Shown here: in pieces, positions 1 to 6,910 of the stretch | Numbering within the stretch: the stretch's first letter is position 1 | How the letters are laid out: every line of letters begins with the position of its first letter | Assembly: GCA_007117775.1 (NCBI GenBank) | Contig: SKFX01000022.1 | Span: 1-11,298, forward strand | Direction of reading: 5' to 3' | Source: Ilumatobacteraceae bacterium | GTDB lineage: Bacteria > Actinomycetota > Acidimicrobiia > Acidimicrobiales > Ilumatobacteraceae | Length of the DNA stretch: 11,298 nucleotides | The notes under the pieces: model-generated | Told to the model about the DNA's origin: nothing | The model's input: the letters and a program-made list of their open reading frames with translations, nothing else | The model's database searches: none | Made by a program: the position numbers and the translations under genes

Positions 1-870
1 GTCCTGGTCATAGAACAGGGTTGCGTCGATCTGGAGCGGCATACCGATGAACAATCGATTCCTGATCACCGAGGAGATCTTCGCCCGGTCCTCATCGAGC
101 TTCGCCTCGCGTTCGATCATCGACGCAATGATGAAGACCTCATAGGGCGTCATGCCCAACTGTGCGGCGCGCGCTTCGAGGTTCTCCTGGCGCGCAACGC
201 GCTCCATCATCGCCACCATACGTTCGATCACCTGCGCCTCTGACTCACTGTTGGACACGTCGTAGGTATCGGGGAACAACAGACCCTCGAGGCTCTCGAT
301 CTCAGGTGGGAGGAACTGGGGTCGGATCTCACCGCTGTTGGCAACCGACATGAACTCGTCGGCGTTCATCAGTTCCATCGTTCGTTCGAGTCGCTCTCCC
401 ATCTGGACGAGCGTGAAACCCTCTGGGAATGTGACCCGGTTGAAGGTGCGCTCCGGGGGAATCCGAAGCCGGCCGAGCACGTTGCCGAGATGATCACCGG
501 GCACGAGGCGATAGAAGCCGGGCACGATTTCGAGGCCGCCGTTGCGCTCGACGTACCAGTCGAAGACCTCAGCGTCCACGATGACCTCGTCGGCGAGCAG
601 ACGCGCGACCACCGAGTCATACGTATCTTCATCTTCGATGATGAACGCCACCGAGGTCGCATCGGCGGTGCCGGGATTGATCCGCTGCAGGTACCACCAT
701 CCGATCGAGCCGGCATAGATCACCGCTGCGGCGAAGATCGCCATCAGCGCCCAGACCGCGATGATCGGTGCTCGTCGGCGCGGCGGAGCGCCCTCGACCT
801 CGGGAACCTCTGTGACGTGGTCCCAAGGATCTCCCTGCCATGCTCGAGGAGCCCTGCCACGCCGGGTCAT
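1..870 (-). CDS. mltG: Endolytic transglycosylase MltG (YceG-like), C-terminus cut by the window edge
   Basis: The gene reads without a stop for 290 codons from an ATG at 870 to base 1, so the C-terminal part lies outside the window. MltG is a membrane-anchored lytic transglycosylase that cleaves nascent peptidoglycan glycan strands on the outer face of the membrane. What is seen: a cytoplasmic N-terminal tail of about 34 residues ending in RRR; one transmembrane helix at about residues 35-56; a LysM-like region at about 72-145; then the YceG core with EGLLFPDTY (195-203), the catalytic-motif stretch ASMIEREA (249-256, with the conserved glutamates E253/E255), and NRLFIGMPLQIDAT (271-284), which closely matches the family signature. 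The start is fixed by an ATGA overlap with the ruvX stop, with a GGGGCGA stretch just upstream. Gene order alaS-ruvX-mltG is typical of Actinobacteria, where aroE often follows; that would lie beyond the window. Identification is firm; only the C-terminus is unknown. Confidence 0.93.
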   Translation of the reverse strand, partial: MTRRGRAPRAWQGDPWDHVTEVPEVEGAPPRRRAPIIAVWALMAIFAAAVIYAGSIGWWYLQRINPGTADATSVAFIIEDEDTYDSVVARLLADEVIVDAEVFDWYVERNGGLEIVPGFYRLVPGDHLGNVLGRLRIPPERTFNRVTFPEGFTLVQMGERLERTMELMNADEFMSVANSGEIRPQFLPPEIESLEGLLFPDTYDVSNSESEAQVIERMVAMMERVARQENLEARAAQLGMTPYEVFIIASMIEREAKLDEDRAKISSVIRNRLFIGMPLQIDATLFYDQD

Positions 871-1334
871 TGCTCGCCCCGATGGTGTATCTCGCCAGCA
901 GATCCCCGCCGCGCGTCGAGCCAGGATTGCAGCAGCACGGCTGCCGCCATCTTGTCGATCTCTGTCGCCCGGTCCACCCGCCGGCCGCGCTCGCGTCCGA
1001 GACGCTCGGCGGTCACGGTGGTGAAACGCTCATCATGGAATTCCACGGGCACATCCACCAAGGTAGCGAGCACCCCACCGTCGCGCCGGGCAGCCCGGGC
1101 TGCTCTACCCTCCTGACCGTTGAGTCCGATCGGCAGGCCGATGATGATTCGCACCACTGCGTAGTCGCGTGCGAGGCGAGCCACCTCCTCGAGCGCAGGG
1201 GGTGCGGACCTCGAGCGGTCAACGACCTGCAGGGGTGAAGCGAGGAGGCCCGACGGATCGCTCACCGCCACGCCGATTCGCCGACTCCCGGGATCGACAC
1301 CGAGGACCCGACCAGTCGTGTTCGTGTTGTTCAC
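867..1334 (-). CDS. ruvX: Putative pre-16S rRNA nuclease / Holliday junction resolvase RuvX (YqgF)
   Basis: A 155-residue RNase H-fold nuclease of the YqgF family, close to the usual family length of about 140-160. The family is known for trimming the 5' end of pre-16S rRNA and has also been called a Holliday junction resolvase. Seen in the sequence: GVDPGSRRIGVAVSD (residues 12-26) with catalytic D14; IIGLPIGLNGQEG (64-76); HDERFTT (100-106) with D101/E102; and EIDKMAAAVLLQ (125-136) with D127. These are the expected acidic residues and motifs in order. The GTG start at 1334 overlaps the alaS stop by four bases (GTGA), and its own stop overlaps the mltG start (ATGA), so translation is probably coupled across all three genes. 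The first seven residues are rich in N and T and may be a non-conserved extension. I see no oddity in the catalytic core. Confidence 0.95.
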   Translation of the reverse strand: MNNTNTTGRVLGVDPGSRRIGVAVSDPSGLLASPLQVVDRSRSAPPALEEVARLARDYAVVRIIIGLPIGLNGQEGRAARAARRDGGVLATLVDVPVEFHDERFTTVTAERLGRERGRRVDRATEIDKMAAAVLLQSWLDARRGSAGEIHHRGEQ

Positions 1335-3958
1335 GCACCCGCCGCATCCCGGGCGATCCGAAGCGCTTCATCGATACCGGACGCATCCTTGCCCCCGGCG
1401 GTCGCCACATCACCCTTACCACCGCCACCGCCCTTCACGGCTCGGGCCGCTTCACCGATCAGGCTCGCCGCCTCGACACCTTCGCTCGACTGCACGGCCG
1501 CTGCGAGCGCCACACCACCAGACGGGGTAGCACCGACGAGCACCACTCGTCGGATCCCAGGCTGTTGCCTGATCGCGATCGCGAGTTCGCGCAGTTCCGC
1601 CGGGTCGACGTCATCGACGCGCTCGACGACCACACCATCGCTGGCGCCCTCTGCATATGTGGATGCTCGGGCGACGGCGAGTTCGGAACGGATCGATTTC
1701 AGTTGTGCCTGGAGATCGCGAATCTCATCGAGGCGCCGCTGCACACCATCGTGGACATCGTCGGCGGTCGAACCGACCAGGCGGGCCACATCGCGGAGCA
1801 CGTCTTCGTCACGGCGCAGCAGGTGGAGGCTCTCGAGGCCGGTCACGGCCTCGATACGACGGAGATTCGAACCGATGGACGACTCGCTGACGATCTTGAT
1901 CAGGCCGATGTCTCCGGTCGCTCGCACATGGGTCCCCCCGCATAACTCCACGGAGTTGCCGGCCTCGAGGACGCGCACGATATCGCCGTACTTATCACCG
2001 AAGAAGGCGATCGCACCGAGCGCCTCAGCCTCGGTTTTGGTGGTCTCGAAGGAGCGCACACGGTCATTGCGAAGCGTCTCGGCATTGGCGAGTTCCTCGA
2101 TCTGGGCGATCTCGTCTGGCGTCACTGCAGCGAAATGCGAAAAGTCGAAGCGGAGCCGGTCCGGGCCGACATAGGAACCAGCCTGTTTGACGTGATCCCC
2201 GAGAACGCTGCGAAGCGCCCAGTGGAGCACATGGGTGCCGGTGTGATTGCGACGGATCGCGGCTCGACGCTCACTGTCGATCCGAGCCGTCGCTGGCTGC
2301 TCAGGTTCGAGTTCACCCGATTCGATGCGGGCGATATGACGGCGCAGGTTCGGCAGCGCATAGGTGGTGTCGAGCACCACAGCGGTGCCCGTTGGGGTTT
2401 CGATCACTCCGATATCGCCGATCTGGCCGCCGCTCTCAGCGTAGAACGGCGTGTGATCCAAGAAGATCTCCACCAGTTCGGACCCATCATCGACTCCCTC
2501 GACCGCGACCTCGCTCCCCGCCAATACGGCGAGGATCGTGGCTTCGGCCGTATCGGCGAGATCACCGACGAAGCCGGTCACGCCGTGAGCATCGAGGATG
2601 CTGCGGTACATCTCGACGCGCTCCTCACTGCCGGCCGGTGTCTGGCGCGCCGACTTGGCTCGCTCGCGCTGCTGGGCCATCTCGCTCGCGAAGCCCTCGA
2701 GGTCGACGGCGACTTCGCGTTCACCGGCGATCTCCTCGGTCAACTCGAGCGGGAACCCGTAGGTGTCATGGAGCAAAAAGGCCGTATGTCCGTCGATCCG
2801 GTCCTCAGAGGCATCGATCGCGTCGTTCAAGATCCCGAGGCCGGTCTTGAGGGTGTGGCGGAAGCGATCCTCTTCGCGAGCCAGCACCTCGGTGATGAAC
2901 TCGCGTTGTTTCGCGACATCGGGATACGCCCCGGCCATGACCTCGATTGCGGTTTCGGCCAGATTCGGCAGGACCAGCTGTTCGGTGCCGAGCAGATAGG
3001 CATAGCGCACGGCGCGCCGCAGGATCCGCCGCAGCACGTAACCGCGGCCCTCATTCGAGGGAAAGACCCCATCGGCGACCAACATCACCGACGAGCGGGC
3101 ATGCTCGGCGAGCACCCTCATCGCGAAACTGTCTCGGTCCTCGTAATCGCCGGGCCGGTACCGGCGACCGGTCAGCGAACAGGCGGTATCGAGCAGTGGG
3201 GCCATCAGATCGGTCTCCCAGACCGCGTCGACGCCCTGCAACAGCGTCAGGATCCGCTCGAGCCCAGCGCCGGTGTCGATCGACGGCCTCGGCAACGGGG
3301 TCCGGGTCCCGTCAGCCGATTGGTCGTACTGCATGAAGACCAGATTCCAGAACTCCATGAACCGATCCCCGCCGGGATCTGCCAAAGGTCCACCCTCGGG
3401 ACCGAAATCCGGACCGCGATCGATGTGGATCTCACTGCACGGCCCACACGGTCCGGTGTCGCCCATCTGCCAGAAGTTGTCGGCATCGCCGAGGCGCTGG
3501 ATTCGGTCCATCGGGACGCCGACCTGCTCATGCCAGATCGCCTCGGCCTCATCATCGGATTCATGCACCGTGATCCAGAGCCGATCGCCGTCGAAGCCCC
3601 ACGTCTCAGTGACCAGTTCCCAACTGTAGGGAATCGCCAGTTCCTTGAAATAGTCACCGAAACTGAAATTCCCCAACATCTCGAAGAACACGAGATGACG
3701 TTTGGTGCGGCCGACATCATCGAGATCGTTGTGCTTGCCCCCAGCGCGAGCGCATTTCTGCGAACTCACCGCTCGCTGATACGGCGCTGGTTCATCGCCG
3801 ACGAAATACGACTTGAACGGCACCATCCCCGCAACGGTGAACATCACCGTCGGGTCATGGGGAATGAGACTCGCCGACGGCACCACCGTATGGGAGCGCT
3901 CCTCGAAGAAACGGAGGAATGAATCCCGGAGTTGGTCTGCGCTGATCGGAGTGCTCAC
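1331..3958 (-). CDS. alaS: Alanyl-tRNA synthetase
   Basis: Class II synthetase that charges tRNA-Ala in the cytosol; 875 residues, normal for bacterial AlaS. Domains from the chosen GTG start: aminoacylation core (about 1-250) with FFEMLGNFSFGDYFKE at 91-106, MGDTGPCGPCSEIH at 165-178 and DTGAGLERI at 228-236; tRNA-recognition region (about 250-455); editing domain (about 500-700) with FYAESGGQIGD at 505-515 and the zinc ligands HTGTH (572-576) and CGGTH (673-677); then a C-Ala domain ending in a glycine-rich GGGGKGDVATAGGKD stretch (844-858). I chose GTG 3958 because the product then begins STPISADQLRDSFLRFF, as in other AlaS, and a GGTAGG lies 9 nt upstream. An in-frame GTG at 3976 would add six residues but lacks a ribosome binding site and abuts a hairpin. 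It follows the 61-aa gene and overlaps ruvX by GTGA. Confidence 0.97.
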   Translation of the reverse strand: MSTPISADQLRDSFLRFFEERSHTVVPSASLIPHDPTVMFTVAGMVPFKSYFVGDEPAPYQRAVSSQKCARAGGKHNDLDDVGRTKRHLVFFEMLGNFSFGDYFKELAIPYSWELVTETWGFDGDRLWITVHESDDEAEAIWHEQVGVPMDRIQRLGDADNFWQMGDTGPCGPCSEIHIDRGPDFGPEGGPLADPGGDRFMEFWNLVFMQYDQSADGTRTPLPRPSIDTGAGLERILTLLQGVDAVWETDLMAPLLDTACSLTGRRYRPGDYEDRDSFAMRVLAEHARSSVMLVADGVFPSNEGRGYVLRRILRRAVRYAYLLGTEQLVLPNLAETAIEVMAGAYPDVAKQREFITEVLAREEDRFRHTLKTGLGILNDAIDASEDRIDGHTAFLLHDTYGFPLELTEEIAGEREVAVDLEGFASEMAQQRERAKSARQTPAGSEERVEMYRSILDAHGVTGFVGDLADTAEATILAVLAGSEVAVEGVDDGSELVEIFLDHTPFYAESGGQIGDIGVIETPTGTAVVLDTTYALPNLRRHIARIESGELEPEQPATARIDSERRAAIRRNHTGTHVLHWALRSVLGDHVKQAGSYVGPDRLRFDFSHFAAVTPDEIAQIEELANAETLRNDRVRSFETTKTEAEALGAIAFFGDKYGDIVRVLEAGNSVELCGGTHVRATGDIGLIKIVSESSIGSNLRRIEAVTGLESLHLLRRDEDVLRDVARLVGSTADDVHDGVQRRLDEIRDLQAQLKSIRSELAVARASTYAEGASDGVVVERVDDVDPAELRELAIAIRQQPGIRRVVLVGATPSGGVALAAAVQSSEGVEAASLIGEAARAVKGGGGGKGDVATAGGKDASGIDEALRIARDAAGA

Positions 3959-3975
3959 GCCGGCCAGCCTACCCA

Positions 3976-4003
3976 CGGGCTCAGAGACGGACTCCGGAGC
4001 CCG
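3976..4003 (-). promoter_or_regulatory. Inverted repeat (hairpin) just upstream of alaS
   Basis: Arms CGGGCTC and GAGCCCG pair perfectly over 7 bp around a 14-nt loop, in the 51-bp gap between the 61-aa gene and alaS. A CTCCGGAG palindrome overlaps the loop and one arm and could compete. There is no following T-run, so it does not look like a complete intrinsic terminator. The stem ends 18 nt before the GTG at 3958 and overlaps the first base of the alternative GTG at 3976. It could be an attenuator, an mRNA-stabilising element or a protein-binding palindrome. No function is shown by the sequence alone. Confidence 0.35.
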
Positions 4004-4009
4004 CCATGC

Positions 4010-4195
4010 TCACTCGTCGAGATCGTCGTCGTCGTCGAAACGCACGCCGTACTTCTCGGCCAACGCGGCGTATTCGTCGTCGTCATCAGACGACGGCTCC
4101 CCCGACCGATCTCCGAGCCCGAGGTCGAAGGCTCCGGGGCCGGATTGCTTGAGTTTTCTCGCTTCTTCGAAGCGACGATGCCGACCCTTCTTCAC
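4010..4195 (-). CDS. Small conserved-looking protein, basic N-terminus and acidic C-terminus, function unknown
   Basis: A 61-residue protein starting at a GTG with a well-placed GGGAG ribosome binding site (7 nt between GGAG and the start), which is the main reason to believe it is real. The first 16 residues (KKGRHRRFEEARKLKQ region) are strongly basic; residues about 37-61 are strongly acidic, with DDDDEYAALAEKYG followed by a DDDDDLDE tail. There is no signal peptide, membrane helix or cysteine. The basic head could contact RNA or DNA and the acidic tail could mediate a protein contact, but this is inference from charge only. It sits alone between rnd and alaS on the same strand, about 80 bp after rnd and 51 bp before alaS, so it may be co-transcribed with alaS and could act in tRNA or ribosome biology. 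I do not recognise a named family. Confidence 0.72.
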   Translation of the reverse strand: MKKGRHRRFEEARKLKQSGPGAFDLGLGDRSGEPSSDDDDEYAALAEKYGVRFDDDDDLDE

Positions 4196-4200
4196 GATAG

Positions 4201-4234
4201 GGCTCCCAAAACTAGTGAACGTACATTGGGAACC
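4201..4234 (-). promoter_or_regulatory. Hairpin covering the ribosome binding site of the 61-aa gene
   Basis: On the minus strand GGTTCCCAA pairs with TTGGGAGCC over 9 bp (one U-G wobble in RNA) around a 16-nt loop. The 3' arm contains the GGGAG ribosome binding site of the GTG at 4195, so folding would hide it. No T-run follows in either direction, which argues against an intrinsic terminator for rnd. The loop holds a GTAC-centred near-palindrome (AATGTACGTT, including two stem bases). Possible roles are translational repression, a binding site for the gene's own product, or chance. Confidence 0.4.
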
Positions 4235-4262
4235 ACCCTACCGCTGTCCGGTCCGCATCGAA
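4235..4262 (-). promoter_or_regulatory. Weak promoter candidate for the 61-aa gene and alaS
   Basis: A TAGGGT hexamer (4240 to 4235, fits TAnnnT) lies 16 bp downstream of TTCGAT (4262 to 4257) on the minus strand. If used, transcription would start at about 4228-4229, almost exactly at the 5' arm of the RBS hairpin. The -35 match is poor, so this is only a candidate; read-through from rnd is equally possible. Confidence 0.22.
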
Positions 4263-4276
4263 CGGATCGTCACCAA

Positions 4277-5437
4277 TCAGCTGACGCCGACCAGGCGCAA
4301 CCCCTCGCCGGCCACGAAGGTCAGACCCGCCCGTCCAGACACCAGATCTTCGATACCGGCGCCCAAGAGCTGATTGCGCCACCCCCGACGCAACCGTGCC
4401 GAGGAGTCACCGCTCAGCATCGCCACAATATCGGCTCGCGTCGCCAGCAGGGTCGGGTCGATCTTCTCATCGCGCGCCACCTGAGCCACCCAGGCTGCCA
4501 CGAGCGCCACCACCGGACGCAGTTCGCGCTCGAGGTCATCACTGCTCGGAGGGATCTCAGGTGGCTCTGCTGCCAAGCCTCGCCTGACCGCGTGCACGAT
4601 CTCCTCGCCGACGCGGCCTCGCACAGATCGCCCGTCGACACCGCGACATGATGCAAGGTCCTCGACGCACTCGGGTTGGCGTTGCGCGATCGTGATCACC
4701 GCGAGATCGGCGAGGACGTGACGGACCGGCTGATCGACCTCGATGGCGCGCTGCTCGCGCCAGGCCGCAATCGATTGTGCAACGGCGCGCGCCCGCGGAC
4801 GCAGACTGCGCACATCTTTGATCCGCAGCCAGGCCATCTCCGGAGCCGCTCCGGAGATCGGTTTGGCCAACAGATCCTCCACCGCCTCACGAACCCATTG
4901 TTCCCGGCCCTGCTCGGCAAGTCGCTCCCCCAGACGTCGCCGAACCTCCAGCAGATAGGCCACGTCATTGGCCGCGTACTGCAGCTGTTCGGCGGTCAAC
5001 GGACGACGCAGCCAGTCGGTCAGACGGTCACCTTTGGCCGGGGTCACGCCGATCTCACCTTGGAGCAGCGATCCGAGTGACGGTGTCCCGTAGCCGGCGA
5101 AACCGGCCGCGATCTGGGTGTCGAAGAGATGTTTGGGCACCGCTCCGACGGCATGGGAGAGCACATCGAGATCTTGTTGAGCAGCGTGCAGCACCGCCTC
5201 ACAATCAGCATTGAACAGATCGGCCAACGCAGTGATATCGACCGCGAGCGGATCGATCAGCACCAGTTCGCCAGGCCATGCGATCTGGACCAGTGCAAGT
5301 GCCGGGAAAAAGGTCCGCTCGCGATGGAATTCGGTATCGAGCGCATACTGAGGTTGGTTGATCAGCGCTTCGATGGCGTCGCGCAGCGCCTCATTTGAGT
5401 CGATCCAGGTGAAATCGACGTGATCGGGTTCGGTCAC
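4277..5437 (-). CDS. rnd: Ribonuclease D with HRDC domain
   Basis: A 386-residue 3'-5' exoribonuclease of the DEDDy class, which trims tRNA precursors and other structured RNAs. Seen from the chosen start: Exo I LDTEFHRER (33-41, catalytic D34 and E36), Exo II HAAQQDLDVL (84-93, D89), Exo III YAANDVAYL (154-162, Y154 and D158), then an HRDC nucleic-acid-binding domain at about 204-285 beginning WLRIKDVRSLRPRARAV. A C-terminal region of about 100 residues is less conserved, as in many RNase D proteins. The start is a GTG at 5437 that overlaps the upstream gene's stop (GTGA) and has GGGGA four bases before it; the frame stays open to 5476, but using those codons would extend into the upstream gene. 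Length fits the RNase D family (about 370-430). It precedes alaS in the same direction, so RNA maturation and tRNA charging sit side by side. Confidence 0.93.
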   Translation of the reverse strand: MTEPDHVDFTWIDSNEALRDAIEALINQPQYALDTEFHRERTFFPALALVQIAWPGELVLIDPLAVDITALADLFNADCEAVLHAAQQDLDVLSHAVGAVPKHLFDTQIAAGFAGYGTPSLGSLLQGEIGVTPAKGDRLTDWLRRPLTAEQLQYAANDVAYLLEVRRRLGERLAEQGREQWVREAVEDLLAKPISGAAPEMAWLRIKDVRSLRPRARAVAQSIAAWREQRAIEVDQPVRHVLADLAVITIAQRQPECVEDLASCRGVDGRSVRGRVGEEIVHAVRRGLAAEPPEIPPSSDDLERELRPVVALVAAWVAQVARDEKIDPTLLATRADIVAMLSGDSSARLRRGWRNQLLGAGIEDLVSGRAGLTFVAGEGLRLVGVS

Positions 5438-6402
5438 GAGTCCCCGATCACGACCGCGCGCCCAGAGCGGACCCACGCGCCCGTACCACCGTCGACATTG
5501 ATCGCGTCGATGCCATGAGACGATGCGAACTCACACGCCATCTGGGACCGCGAACCCGCTGCACAGATCACGTACAGATCGTCGTCACCCCGCAACTCGT
5601 CCACACGGTCGGATAGTTCGCTGAGCGGTATCGACACCGCCCCGGGCACATGGCCCGTCTCGAACTCATCAGTCTCGCGAACATCAACGAGGCGAACCGG
5701 ACCGGCCTCGAGCAGTGAGGCGAGACCATCGATATCGATATGGGGGATCACCGCAGAGACCATAGCAATCGGAGGCGTCTGCCCCACATGGGGTATCTCC
5801 TCAGCGCTGACGACATTGCGGCTGAGGCGGCCGTGGGCGGCCAGTGCATCGGGCCGATTGTGATCCGTGACCACTTCGGGGTCCACTGCGACCTCATGGA
5901 CCCGCATCGCAGGATCGTCGAGATGAGTCCCGAGCAGGGCCCGTTCACCGTCGCTGAAGTGCTCGAGCACACCGTACAGCGATGACGGCTTCCAGCGAGC
6001 AAGAGCCCGCCGTGTACCCGCTGCGACGGCGATCACGACGTCGGCATCGCTGTCGACCATCACCGCCCGGGCCGTCTCGGCATCCAGATCGACCAGATCG
6101 CAGGCCGCCACCACCACCGGCGACCCGAACGCCAACAGTGCGCTCAGCACACCACCGAGCGGCCCCTCTCCGGGCCATCGATCGCGCATATGCATTCGTC
6201 GCGTGGATGCCAGCGCCTCCACCTCGTGGTCGGATCCACCGATGAAGACGACCGGCTGGCATCCCCCAGCCTCGAGCACCGTCGCGACGCGCCCGGCCAT
6301 GGGGACCCCATCGACGAGCGCCAGAGCTTTCGAACTGCCGAATCTGCGACTCCGACCACCGACGAGCACGGCGGCGGCGACCATCGCAGCGGTCTCTGTC
6401 AA
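5434..6402 (-). CDS. MobA-like nucleotidyltransferase fused to a rhodanese domain
   Basis: A 322-residue two-domain protein. Residues 8-195 match the MobA/NTP-transferase fold: LVGGRSRRFGSSKAL (13-27) is the nucleotide-binding loop, GEGPLGGVLSAL (78-89) the second loop, ACDLVDLD (100-107) carries the metal-binding aspartate D102, and VTDHNRPDALA (178-188) matches the usual nucleotide-sugar/Moco end motif. MobA joins GMP to molybdopterin; CofC/GlmU-type relatives cannot be excluded. Residues about 218-322 form a rhodanese domain with VDVRETDEFETGHVPGA (239-255) and the active loop CAAGSR starting at C280, so the sulfur-carrying cysteine is present. A linker of about 20 residues joins them. The TTG at 6402 overlaps the DUF3151 stop (TTGA); the ATG at 6384 is an equally good start with GAGA upstream. 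The stop overlaps rnd. No other molybdenum cofactor gene is in the window. Confidence 0.88.
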   Translation of the reverse strand: MTETAAMVAAAVLVGGRSRRFGSSKALALVDGVPMAGRVATVLEAGGCQPVVFIGGSDHEVEALASTRRMHMRDRWPGEGPLGGVLSALLAFGSPVVVAACDLVDLDAETARAVMVDSDADVVIAVAAGTRRALARWKPSSLYGVLEHFSDGERALLGTHLDDPAMRVHEVAVDPEVVTDHNRPDALAAHGRLSRNVVSAEEIPHVGQTPPIAMVSAVIPHIDIDGLASLLEAGPVRLVDVRETDEFETGHVPGAVSIPLSELSDRVDELRGDDDLYVICAAGSRSQMACEFASSHGIDAINVDGGTGAWVRSGRAVVIGDS

Positions 6403-6827
6403 GACGAAGCGCTGGAGGCGGGATCGAGCTGCGCCAGAAAGATGCGACAGCGCTCCGCTTCATCGGCTTCACCGATCGCCTCGGCCATCAGTGCAAGACC
6501 TTCGAGGCATCGCAGGAAACCCAGATTGGTGGGCTCAGACCCTCGCACGTAGCCCGAACCGCGCCATCCGTTGGCGCGCAGCGCGTCGAGACCGCGGTGG
6601 TAGCCGACCCGGTAGGCCGCATAGCGCCCGATCGTGTCAGCCTCGGTATCACCGAGTGCCGCCCACGCGAACAGCGACCGCGGTCGTTCGGCCACCAGCG
6701 CTCCGACTCCCCCGCGGGCATCTGCTGATTCGCGCGCTGCGTCGAGGCGGGAGATGAACTCGTCGGGTTCGGGGGGCAGCACCGTCGAAGGGAGGCCTGA
6801 TGACATCGAAATCGAATGCTCGGACAT
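6399..6827 (-). CDS. DUF3151 family protein
   Basis: A 142-residue soluble protein of an actinobacterial family of unknown function. The recognised features are LPPEP near the N-terminus, FAWAALGDTEADTIGRYAAYRVGYHRGLD in the middle (about residues 53-81, here cited as the AWAALG and YRVGYHRGLD motifs), the RANGWRGSG turn, EPTNLGFLRCL (about 98-108), and a C-terminal helix with EADEAERCRIFL. No enzyme motif is visible. The ATG at 6827 gives the usual family length; the open frame extends to 6911, but those residues look non-conserved and would remove the promoter. There is no ribosome binding site; instead TAGACT sits 7 nt before the ATG, the pattern of a leaderless transcript. It is the first gene of the leftward operon and its stop overlaps the next start (TTGA). 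Confidence 0.9.
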   Translation of the reverse strand: MSEHSISMSSGLPSTVLPPEPDEFISRLDAARESADARGGVGALVAERPRSLFAWAALGDTEADTIGRYAAYRVGYHRGLDALRANGWRGSGYVRGSEPTNLGFLRCLEGLALMAEAIGEADEAERCRIFLAQLDPASSASS

Positions 6828-6840
6828 GGCTGCGAGTCTA
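6828..6840 (-). promoter_or_regulatory. Candidate leaderless promoter (-10) for the DUF3151 operon
   Basis: TAGACT (6840 to 6835) fits the actinobacterial TAnnnT -10 box and lies 7 nt before the ATG at 6827, so transcription would begin at the start codon itself. No Shine-Dalgarno is present. I see no clear -35 element. Confidence 0.4.
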
Positions 6841-6873
6841 GGAGGCCGCCCGGTGAGGCGATACCCCGAGGCT

Positions 6874-6910
6874 CCGACATCGGGCATGTTCCAACGCCTA
6901 ATGTGAGGCA
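6874..6910 (+). promoter_or_regulatory. Candidate leaderless promoter for the small membrane protein
   Basis: TAATGT (6899-6904) matches the -10 consensus well and is 6 nt before the ATG at 6911. CCGACA at 6874-6879 shares GACA with the -35 consensus, but its 19-bp spacer is long. A GAGG at 6905-6908 is only 2 nt from the ATG, too close to act as a normal ribosome binding site. Together with TAGACT on the other strand this makes the 83-bp gap a divergent promoter region. Confidence 0.4.

Noticed and set aside
490..1116. 208-codon plus-strand frame opposite mltG and ruvX
   Set aside because: The minus strand here encodes clear MltG and RuvX motifs. This frame is low-complexity R/S/P-rich and has no support.
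1169..1945. 258-codon plus-strand frame across the alaS/ruvX junction
   Set aside because: It overlaps two well-supported minus-strand genes and shows no coherent motif or ribosome binding site.
2135..3922. 595-codon open frame on the plus strand opposite alaS
   Set aside because: It lies fully antisense to alaS, whose motifs are unmistakable. Its translation has no recognisable domain, and long antisense frames are expected in GC-rich genes with G/C third positions.
4201..4234. The 4201-4234 hairpin as an intrinsic terminator for rnd
   Set aside because: No T-run follows the stem on either strand, the loop is long (16 nt), and the 3' arm is a ribosome binding site.
5438..5476. Longer rnd start at 5476
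   Set aside because: It would add 13 residues before the RNase D domain and overlap the upstream gene by about 43 bp; the GTG at 5437 with GTGA overlap and GGGGA upstream is better.
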